A stretch of 64,000 nucleotides of DNA from CAYNKA01 sp964397655 (lineage in GTDB: Bacteria; Spirochaetota; Spirochaetia; DTKZ01), in the NCBI GenBank assembly GCA_964397655.1, contig CAYNKA010000004.1:124001-188000 (forward strand), written 5' to 3'. A model generated the notes under the pieces. The model was not told the DNA's origin, did not search any database, and saw only the letters and a list, made by a program, of their open reading frames with translations. The first letter of the stretch is position 1; each line of letters starts with the position of its first letter. The position numbers and the translations under genes were made by a program. This document shows positions 8,339 through 15,137 of the stretch, one piece after another.

Positions 8339-8605
8339 GTGTCAATGCTGGAATGGCAGGAAAAGAAGTACCACGAGGTTTTCGACAACGTTCTATCCAC
8401 CACGCGATACCGGAGACTCATGGATCCCGACTTCACGATAAAGGATCTCGAGAGGCTCCTGACGGCTCTCTACGTGAATGACGGCAACGATCAGGGCGGA
8501 AGGGGAGGCGTCGGCGACGTCGTTTCGCAGGCGACGATCGCGGCACACGAACAGGTGCTCCTCGAATGGAAGCGGGAGCTCACGAATCCGAAATCCGAAC
8601 GCTAA
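8339..8605 (+). CDS. Small conserved (spirochaete-type) protein, function unknown
   Basis: 88 residues, soluble and helical, no signal peptide. Core region reads LSTTRYRRLMDPDFTIKDL then ALYVNDGNDQGGRG and ends in an Ala/Glu-rich helix around HEQVLLEWKRE. It resembles small hypothetical proteins that I associate with treponemes, but no function is known to me. GTG at 8339 is preferred because GGGAG sits 7 nt upstream; the ATG at 8345 is two codons later and equally possible biologically. The downstream lytic transglycosylase follows after 20 nt, so the two form a unit. Confidence 0.75.
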   Translation: MSMLEWQEKKYHEVFDNVLSTTRYRRLMDPDFTIKDLERLLTALYVNDGNDQGGRGGVGDVVSQATIAAHEQVLLEWKRELTNPKSER

Positions 8606-8625
8606 TTTCGTCAGGAGGAAACGTC

Positions 8626-9342
8626 ATCAAAGCTCTAGTGTTACTTTTGTCCGCGGGATTGTTCTCCGTCGCTTGCACCCAGGTACCGCATGCAAAGGCT
8701 CCCGAAGAAATCGTGCTCACCGACAGGGTTCCCTACCTCACGGACGCCGAACGCGATCGTATCCTGGATCTCCTCGACCGGAACGATCCTTCCCTCGACC
8801 TGTATCGGAATCCGGCGGCGCGCGGGCTCGTGACGGATTTTTTCGTAGAACTGGCCGATTCCGAAAAAATCGCGAAGGCGATACTCCGGTACGCCGATCA
8901 GAACGATCTTTCTCCCTTCCTCGCGTTTTCCGTGGTCTTCGTGGAAAGCGAATTCAATCCCAAGGCGGTGAACCGCAACGTCTCGTCGGTGGATCGCGGG
9001 CTTTTCCAGCTCAATTCCCTCTCGTTCCCCCATCTGAAGGAGAAGGATTTCTTCGACCCGGAGATCAACGCCGACCACGGAGTGTCCCATCTCAAGAGCT
9101 GCCTCGCGGAGAGCAGGAACGACATCGTCGCGATCGCCATGTACAACGCGGGAAGGCAGAGGGTGAGTTCCTCCGGGGCTCCGGTCGCGACCCTTGAATA
9201 CATCAGCAAATACGTGGATTACCGCCGGAAGCTCGAGGATTCCTTCAGGGTGTGCATGCACGAGGCCTTCAGGGATCGGTCGGCCGCGTCCTCAAAAGGC
9301 AGGGACAAGACCTTCCTTGACATCAAAAAACGAAAGAAATAG
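8626..9342 (+). CDS. SLT-domain lytic transglycosylase lipoprotein (possible ATC start)
   Basis: Peptidoglycan lytic transglycosylase of the SLT fold. Catalytic Glu in VESEFNPKAV, then DRGLFQLN (the usual GLMQ region) and YNAG near the end of the domain. The N-terminus is a lipoprotein signal: M-K-A then a hydrophobic run ending FSVAC with the lipidated Cys at residue 17. The start is odd. GGAGG at 8614-8618 points to ATC at 8626 (spacing 7), which gives an ideal lipoprotein signal; there is no ATG, GTG or TTG within range. The only other in-frame options are an ATG at 8566 with no ribosome site or a GTG at 8638 that removes the basic N-region. Acts on the periplasmic wall from a membrane anchor. 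Confidence 0.85.
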   Translation: MKALVLLLSAGLFSVACTQVPHAKAPEEIVLTDRVPYLTDAERDRILDLLDRNDPSLDLYRNPAARGLVTDFFVELADSEKIAKAILRYADQNDLSPFLAFSVVFVESEFNPKAVNRNVSSVDRGLFQLNSLSFPHLKEKDFFDPEINADHGVSHLKSCLAESRNDIVAIAMYNAGRQRVSSSGAPVATLEYISKYVDYRRKLEDSFRVCMHEAFRDRSAASSKGRDKTFLDIKKRKK

Positions 9343-9345
9343 TCT
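9317..9345 (+). promoter_or_regulatory. Promoter of the aroF-pheA fusion, inside the preceding gene, predicted leaderless
   Basis: Perfect TTGACA (9317-9322), 17-nt spacer, TAGTCT (9340-9345), 6 nt to ATG 9352. No Shine-Dalgarno. The -35 and spacer overlap the last codons of the transglycosylase gene. Confidence 0.65.
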
Positions 9346-9351
9346 GTCTTC

Positions 9352-11247
9352 ATGGTCATAGTACTCGAACGGGGCATAAAGCAGGAACACAAGAACGAGA
9401 TCCGCTCCTTTCTCGAAGGGAAGGGGTATCAGGTCAGGGAGATCGTCGGTCAGGAAGAGACCATTCTGGGAGCCGTCGGACTTCCGAAGGTCGATCCTCG
9501 TGAGGTCGAGCTCCTCCCGGGGGTGGTCAGGGTCATCCCCATCAGCAAGCCGTACAAGCTCGCGTCCAGGGAACTCAAGAAGGACGATTCCATCGTTCCC
9601 GTCGGGCCGGTGAAGATCGGCGGAAAAAGGATAGCGGTTATTGCGGGGCCCTGTTCGGTGGAAAGCCGGGATCAGATCCTGGAGACCGCCCGGCTCGTGA
9701 AGGACTCGGGCGCGGTGGTCCTGCGGGGCGGCGCCTTCAAGCCTAGGACGTCGCCCTATTCGTTCCAGGGCCTCGGCGAGGAGGGCCTCCGCTACCTCAA
9801 GGAGGCGGGCGAGAAGACCGGACTGCCCGTGGTAACGGAGATCGTAGCCACGGAACACGTCGATACGATGATCGACTACGTGGACATGTTCCAGATCGGA
9901 GCGAGGAACATGCAGAATTTCGAGCTGCTCAAGAAGGTCGGCAGGACGGGAAGGCCGGTCATACTGAAGCGCGGCCTCGCGGCCACCATCGAGGAATGGC
10001 TCATGGCCGCGGAGTACCTCCTCGCCCACGGCACCGACAACGTCATACTCTGCGAGCGGGGGATTCGGACCTTCGAGACCTATACGAGGAACACGCTGGA
10101 CATCTCCGCCATACCCGTCGTGAAGAAACTCAGCCACCTTCCGGTCATCGTGGATCCGAGCCACGCGACGGGCCTTCGTGAAAAGGTCCTTCCGGTCGGC
10201 CTCGCGGCGATCGCGGCCGGCGCCGACGGACTCATCGTGGAAGTGCATCCCGATCCGGCGAAGGCGTTGTCCGACGGCGCCCAGACCCTCTATCCCGACC
10301 AGTTCGAGAAGCTCATGAGGGACATCGAGGCCCTGTCGCCCGTGGTGGGGAAGGAAGTGGAGAAGCTGCCCTCGGGAAAGCCCGTCGTCGGCGCGGCTTC
10401 GATTCCGGAGAGGGCTTCCGGCGGAACCGTCAAGATCTCCTTCCAAGGGGAGCGGGGGGCCTACAGCGAAATGGCCCTCAGGGGGTATTTCGGCGAGGAG
10501 ACGGAGGCGGTCCCGAAGAAGAACTTCTCGGACGTTTTCTCGTCGGTTCTCGACGGCTCTGCCGACTTCGGCATCGTGCCCGTGGAGAATTCCCTCGCGG
10601 GATCGGTCCACGAGAACTACGACCTCCTTCTCCAATACCCGGACATACAGATCGTGGGCGAGACGAAGATACGCATCATCCACAGTCTCATCGGGGTCCC
10701 GGAAGCGGAGATCGGTGACGTGCGCAAGGTGTTCTCCCATCCCCAGGGTCTCGCGCAGTGCAGGAGCTTCCTCGACGAACATCCCCGGATCGAGCGCATT
10801 CCCTTCTACGACACGGCCGGCTCCGTCGCCTACATCGCGAGGGAAGGCAGGAAGGAATACGCCGCGATCGCGAACGAGGAAGCCGCGAGGATTTACGGAG
10901 TAAAGGTCCTCAAGATCGGAATCGAGACGAACCCGAGGAACTACACCCGTTTCGTCATCCTTTCGCGCGAAGAGAGCGCGAGCGGCGCCAGACCGAACAA
11001 AGCCTCGCTCGTCTTTTCCACGCCCGACCAGCCGGGCTCGTTGTACAAGTGCATGAAGGTCCTGGCCGAAAAAAACCTCAACATGAAGAAGATCGAGTCC
11101 AGGCCGATTCTCGGCAAGCCCTGGCAGTACATGTTCTACGTGGACGTGGAGGTTCCGGAGGACGTCGAGCTTTTCCGTTCGGCGGTGGAGGAGTTGAAAG
11201 TTCTTTCGGAGGACGGTCTCCGTGTTCTCGGGACCTACCGGGTCTGA
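9352..11247 (+). CDS. Bifunctional DAHP synthase (type I beta)/prephenate dehydratase with ACT domain
   Basis: 631 residues joining the first step of the shikimate pathway to the last specific step of phenylalanine synthesis. Residues 1-~70 form the ferredoxin-like N-domain of AroF/AroG beta-type enzymes, ~85-340 the DAHP synthase barrel (AGPCSVESRDQ, RGGAFKPRTSPYSFQG, LKRGLAATIEEW, DPSHATG). Residues ~362-545 are prephenate dehydratase (QGERGAYSEMA, VPVENSLAGSV, NYTRFVIL), and ~557-631 an ACT domain (PGSLYKCMKVLA, IESRPI) for phenylalanine binding. There is no chorismate mutase segment. The ACT domain could inhibit both activities in one chain. Starts at a predicted leaderless promoter. Confidence 0.94.
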   Translation: MVIVLERGIKQEHKNEIRSFLEGKGYQVREIVGQEETILGAVGLPKVDPREVELLPGVVRVIPISKPYKLASRELKKDDSIVPVGPVKIGGKRIAVIAGPCSVESRDQILETARLVKDSGAVVLRGGAFKPRTSPYSFQGLGEEGLRYLKEAGEKTGLPVVTEIVATEHVDTMIDYVDMFQIGARNMQNFELLKKVGRTGRPVILKRGLAATIEEWLMAAEYLLAHGTDNVILCERGIRTFETYTRNTLDISAIPVVKKLSHLPVIVDPSHATGLREKVLPVGLAAIAAGADGLIVEVHPDPAKALSDGAQTLYPDQFEKLMRDIEALSPVVGKEVEKLPSGKPVVGAASIPERASGGTVKISFQGERGAYSEMALRGYFGEETEAVPKKNFSDVFSSVLDGSADFGIVPVENSLAGSVHENYDLLLQYPDIQIVGETKIRIIHSLIGVPEAEIGDVRKVFSHPQGLAQCRSFLDEHPRIERIPFYDTAGSVAYIAREGRKEYAAIANEEAARIYGVKVLKIGIETNPRNYTRFVILSREESASGARPNKASLVFSTPDQPGSLYKCMKVLAEKNLNMKKIESRPILGKPWQYMFYVDVEVPEDVELFRSAVEELKVLSEDGLRVLGTYRV

Positions 11248-11259
11248 AGGTTTCGGGGA

Positions 11260-12681
11260 TCAGGTCGCGGAAGTATTGATGCCCAGCTTCTTCAGCTGCT
11301 CGTTCTCTTCTTTTTTAGCGACGTACTCGTGTTTCTTCTGGTTCGTCTTCACGAGGTTGTTCTTGATCGCGGTGATTTCGATCTTGATTCCCCTCAGTTC
11401 GGCCTTGTCTTCGCGGGAAACCTCGCTTTTGAAGAACGTGTCCAGGGCCTGGAACCGACGAAGAATGATGCCGAGTTCCTCAAGATGCTTGTTGAGGAAG
11501 GTGAACAACTGTTCCTCCGAGGCTTTCTCGATTTTTTTGTAGATCGCGCTCGATTTCGACATGATTCCGCCGTAGACCCTCGCCTTCTTCCTCACATCCT
11601 CTACGAAGTTCCTGAACTGGATGTTCTCGTGTTTGGTCGAGGACGTGGTGATGTCGAAGTATTCTACGTCGTATACGACGGCCTCTTCGCTCTTCTGCGT
11701 CAGCTTGACGATCCATCTCTTGAACCGCTCGAAGAAAGGCAGCCTCTTGTTCTCCAGCAGCATGCTGTTGTCCACGAGTTTCATGATTGCCTCGTCGAGA
11801 TACCGGGAGACTGCAGCCATGGCGCGGATCGCGTCGAGCAGCATGGCCGGGAAGGAAATCTGGGCGTTCTGGACCTTCGTCTTCTTTTCCTTCACCCTGA
11901 GCCGGTCGACGACTCCCGCCTTAAGGGCGTCCGATTCGGCTCCGTAGTCCTCGTCCAGAATTTCCGTGACGAGCTCGGGATAGAACGGTCTGCCCGGCAT
12001 TTCCGACGCGAACCGTTTCTTGATCTGCCTCATCACGTCTTCCCTCTGATTGAGGGCTTTCACGCCGTCGATCTCCAGGTTGGGGAGCAGGCTCAGGCGG
12101 ATTTCGAATTTGTAGTTCTCCTTGTGGAAGTTCGCGAGGTTCTTGAGGATGGCGAGGGCGGCCTTGCTCGCTCGCTGGATCTGATCGAGGGAGTCCGCGA
12201 CGATCCCCGAGGAAAGACCGTCTCCGCCCTTCTTGATCTTGCCGACGTACTCCGCGAGGGCCCGGGTCGTCATGTTGCCCGAGACTTCGCTGAGCTGGTC
12301 CCAGGCGATGTACCTGGTGAGGTCGACGAGGAGTTTCACCCTGCCGAGGTCCAGGAACTCGACGCTGAACTGGTAGTAGTTCAGGAGAAAGTCGAGCTGG
12401 GACTCGAACATGGAAAGACGGATGCTCATCTGATCGTCCTTCGCGGATTCGAGGAAATGTTCGTCGGGGGGATTGGAAATCTCGGAAATCTTCGTTTCGT
12501 GCTTGTAGGGATCTTCGTGAATGAGTCCCTTTTTCAGAAGGACGTTGTAAATTCCCTTATAGGCGGTATGAAGGATGCGGTAATGCTCCTTGAGCTGCGG
12601 AAGCTCCGTTCGGTCCAGATGGTCCTTGTAATGCTCGAGAGCTTCATGAAGGATGGCACTGAAACCGGTATTCCCTTCCAT
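11260..12681 (-). CDS. Conserved spirochaete-type protein, function unknown
   Basis: 473 residues, largely alpha-helical, charged, with no signal peptide, membrane segment or motif that I recognise. The middle contains SFPAMLLDAIRAMAAVSRYLDEAIMKL and the C-terminal ~70 residues are Lys/Glu-rich and probably coiled coil (EKASEEQLFTFLNKHLEEL onwards). I know similar long helical hypotheticals from treponemes but no role. The start at 12681 is preceded by a promoter rather than a ribosome site. Divergent from the DUF4416 gene; convergent with the aroF-pheA fusion, leaving 12 nt between stops. Confidence 0.75.
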   Translation of the reverse strand: MEGNTGFSAILHEALEHYKDHLDRTELPQLKEHYRILHTAYKGIYNVLLKKGLIHEDPYKHETKISEISNPPDEHFLESAKDDQMSIRLSMFESQLDFLLNYYQFSVEFLDLGRVKLLVDLTRYIAWDQLSEVSGNMTTRALAEYVGKIKKGGDGLSSGIVADSLDQIQRASKAALAILKNLANFHKENYKFEIRLSLLPNLEIDGVKALNQREDVMRQIKKRFASEMPGRPFYPELVTEILDEDYGAESDALKAGVVDRLRVKEKKTKVQNAQISFPAMLLDAIRAMAAVSRYLDEAIMKLVDNSMLLENKRLPFFERFKRWIVKLTQKSEEAVVYDVEYFDITTSSTKHENIQFRNFVEDVRKKARVYGGIMSKSSAIYKKIEKASEEQLFTFLNKHLEELGIILRRFQALDTFFKSEVSREDKAELRGIKIEITAIKNNLVKTNQKKHEYVAKKEENEQLKKLGINTSAT

Positions 12682-12690
12682 AATGCGATT

Positions 12691-12719
12691 ATTATGGTCT
12701 AAAATGTCGAATAAGGCAA
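12691..12719 (-). promoter_or_regulatory. Promoter of the 473-residue unknown, near-leaderless
   Basis: TTGCCT (12719-12714), 17-nt spacer, CATAAT (12696-12691), then 9 nt to the ATG at 12681; predicted leader 1-3 nt and no GGAGG. Confidence 0.55.
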
Positions 12720-12722
12720 TTC

Positions 12723-13265
12723 ATGGGAACACGAGAAGGCTTCATTCCGCAAAAATTGGTCGTCGGAATCCTGTTCTCGGGAGACGACAAGAGGGGAGCC
12801 GTCGAGTCGCTGCTCGAAAAGGAGTTCGGTGAGATCGACTTCACGAGCGGAATACTACCATTCACCTATACGCATTTTTACGACGAGGAAATGGGGCCGG
12901 GAATCGGCAGGTATTTCGTCTCCTTCCGGAGGTTGGTGAATCCCGAAAATCTAGCCGCGATCAAGATCGCCACCAACGAAATGGAAAAGGTGTTCGCCGC
13001 CGACGGGAAGAGGTCCGTGAACCTCGACCCCGGCCTTCTCGCCCTGAGCCGGTTCGTCCTCGCCACGACGAAGGACAACGCACAGAGGATCGCGCTTCGG
13101 GACGGCATCTATGCCGAACTCACCCTGCTTTTCACCAGAAAGGAATTCAGGACCTTTCCCTGGACCTATCCGGATTATCGCAGCCGGGAATATCACGAGA
13201 TCCTCGCGGCGATCCGGGAGATTTACAAGGATGATTTGAAGCGGGAAGGGTTCCTCAGGGCGTAG
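12723..13265 (+). CDS. DUF4416 family protein
   Basis: 180 residues, whole length matching the DUF4416 family, which has no assigned function. Recognised from the conserved string RYFVSFRRLVNPENLAAIK, then SVNLDPGLLALSRFVLATTKD and the C-terminal FPWTYPDYRS. No catalytic residues can be named. A -10-like TAAAAT lies at 12700-12705 and AAGG 7 nt before the ATG is a weak ribosome site. Followed after 8 nt by a lipoprotein gene. Confidence 0.85.
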   Translation: MGTREGFIPQKLVVGILFSGDDKRGAVESLLEKEFGEIDFTSGILPFTYTHFYDEEMGPGIGRYFVSFRRLVNPENLAAIKIATNEMEKVFAADGKRSVNLDPGLLALSRFVLATTKDNAQRIALRDGIYAELTLLFTRKEFRTFPWTYPDYRSREYHEILAAIREIYKDDLKREGFLRA

Positions 13266-13273
13266 TTTCCGGT

Positions 13274-14023
13274 ATGAAAAGGCTCGTTCCTGCTGCGGTC
13301 TTTCTTCTGACCGCCTGTGCCCTTCCCTGGACTCCCTCCGAGGAGATCACGATCGTATTCCCCGAGCTTCCCGCATGCGCCGCCGTCTTCGGCCCGCCGG
13401 AGTACCGTATTTCGTGGTTCGGCGAGGAAGGCCGGCTCGAGGAGCGGCGCACCGGGGCGGGAGCTGCGGGCCTCCGTCTCGACCTGCCCGCCAGGTCTTC
13501 CCTTCCCGTCCTGGCGGTCCCCCTCTTCGGGGGAAAAGGCGATCTCGTGCTTCCGGCTGGCGGTCTTTACCCGCACGACGTCGAACCCGGAGGCTTTCTT
13601 CATCTCACGTGGGAGAACGGTTTCGCCGCCGGAATTCTCGTTCAGGCGGAAGAACGGGGCTTTCCCGTGGACGCGTTCAACGCCGAGCGCTTCTTCCGCG
13701 AAATACGGGCGCGCGGCGGCGGAAATCCGTGGATGTTGAACCGGGCGCGGATCCTGGAGACCCTAACCGGTCTTTCCTTCCGTGCGGACAGGATCGTGAA
13801 GGCGAAGATCCATCCCCTCAGGATACCCGGACTCGGGGGCGAGTGGTTCTCCTGGAATCCTCTCCTGGAGCCTTACGCATTCGGCGGCGAGGGAGACGCG
13901 GATTTCGGTTGCTTTCCTGCCGGATTCCACAGGTTTTTCCGGTCGGGACGGACGGGATCGAGGCTCGACGTGGACATCGGGGAGGACGGCGCTACGGCTT
14001 GGAGAGAATTTTCGACTCGGTGA
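13274..14023 (+). CDS. Putative lipoprotein, function unknown
   Basis: 249 residues with a lipoprotein signal (MKRLVPAAVFLLTAC, lipid Cys at 15). The body is rich in Gly, Phe, Arg and Trp with beta-type periodicity and no domain that I recognise. It may be co-transcribed with the DUF4416 gene 8 nt upstream. Its last 32 nt overlap the convergent peptidase gene. GC-rich third positions like the neighbours, so it looks like a resident gene. Confidence 0.7.
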   Translation: MKRLVPAAVFLLTACALPWTPSEEITIVFPELPACAAVFGPPEYRISWFGEEGRLEERRTGAGAAGLRLDLPARSSLPVLAVPLFGGKGDLVLPAGGLYPHDVEPGGFLHLTWENGFAAGILVQAEERGFPVDAFNAERFFREIRARGGGNPWMLNRARILETLTGLSFRADRIVKAKIHPLRIPGLGGEWFSWNPLLEPYAFGGEGDADFGCFPAGFHRFFRSGRTGSRLDVDIGEDGATAWREFSTR

Positions 14024-15137
14024 GCACCTCGTGCCCCGATCGGGTTATGAGGACGTCGTTTTCCAGTCTGACGCCTCCGATGTCGGGATGATAGAGCCCC
14101 GGTTCGAGGGTGAAGACCATCCCTTCTTCGAGAACGGTTCCACAGTCGTCCCTGTCCCGGAGATAGGGCGCTTCGTGGACCTCGAGGCCGAGACCGTGGC
14201 CGAGGGAGTGCGGCATCGAGACGCCGTTCCGGGCGAAGAACTCGTCCACCGAGCGGGCGATGTTCCTGGCCGTTTCGCCCGGCCTGCAGAGGGACAGGGC
14301 GAGGGCGTAGGCCTCTTCCGTGAGCGATAGATAGCGCTTCTGTCCAGCCGAAAGCCTGCCCGTTGCGAGCGTGATCGTCACGTCGCCCGCATATCCGTCG
14401 GCGAATACGCCGAAATCGAGGATGGAAAGCCCCGGCGCGACGAAAGGCCCGGGTCCGTAGTTCGGGAAGGCGTGGATGCCGAAGCTCCTCGAGGGGCCCG
14501 CGGCGATCGTGGGGAAGCTCGTGCCTTCCGCCCCCAGGGCGCGGGCCTCCTTCTCGATGAAGAGGGCGACGTCGGTCTCGGTCAGGAGCCGGCCCGCGAG
14601 AAGTTCCCGCTCCAGGCCGCGGATGAGCTCGTTCAGGATGCCGGCGGCCTTCCTGAGGGCCGCAGTTTCCTCGTCGTCCTTCACCATGCGAAGGGACTCG
14701 ATGAACGAATCCGCCCCTTCATCCCTGCAGACAAGCTCGATCCGAGGCATACTCTTCGCGAGCTCCTCCTCGAGCCGGACCACGAGGGGGAACGGAGTGG
14801 CCTTTCCCACCTCCAGGGAAATTTTCCCCGCCTTTCCCGGCAGGCCTTCGCGTTCGAGGAAGCCCAGGATGCCGGACGTGGTTCTTCGGCCGAAGTCGTT
14901 GTAGGGAATGATTTCGTCCACGGAAGCGTGGATGTTCGCGAGATTCACGTCCCAGGGCATGAGGACCGATCTGCCCTTTCTCGTGAGGAAGAGCAGAGCG
15001 TCGTTCGGGTGGCCGGAGAGGTAGCGGAGGGACGGATTCCTCCGACCCTCGCAGTCCTCGATCACGAGGACGTCGATGCCCCTGCGTTCGAGGAAGCGAT
15101 GGACTTTCTTTCGCCTCCCTTCGCATGCGGACATCAT
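13992..15137 (-). CDS. M24B metallopeptidase, Xaa-Pro aminopeptidase type
   Basis: 381 residues. N-terminal creatinase-like domain (~1-150) and C-terminal pita-bread catalytic domain. All five metal ligands are visible: Asp in SILDFGVFADG, Asp in AGDVTIT, His in SLGHGLGLEVHE, Glu in FTLEPGLYHP and Glu in VRLENDVLI. It probably trims N-terminal Xaa-Pro dipeptides in the cytoplasm. The start overlaps the leuS stop (ATGATGA arrangement), so it is the second gene of a leuS operon. Prolidase (dipeptide-specific) is an alternative specificity that cannot be told from sequence alone. Confidence 0.9.
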   Translation of the reverse strand: MMSACEGRRKKVHRFLERRGIDVLVIEDCEGRRNPSLRYLSGHPNDALLFLTRKGRSVLMPWDVNLANIHASVDEIIPYNDFGRRTTSGILGFLEREGLPGKAGKISLEVGKATPFPLVVRLEEELAKSMPRIELVCRDEGADSFIESLRMVKDDEETAALRKAAGILNELIRGLERELLAGRLLTETDVALFIEKEARALGAEGTSFPTIAAGPSRSFGIHAFPNYGPGPFVAPGLSILDFGVFADGYAGDVTITLATGRLSAGQKRYLSLTEEAYALALSLCRPGETARNIARSVDEFFARNGVSMPHSLGHGLGLEVHEAPYLRDRDDCGTVLEEGMVFTLEPGLYHPDIGGVRLENDVLITRSGHEVLTESKILSKP

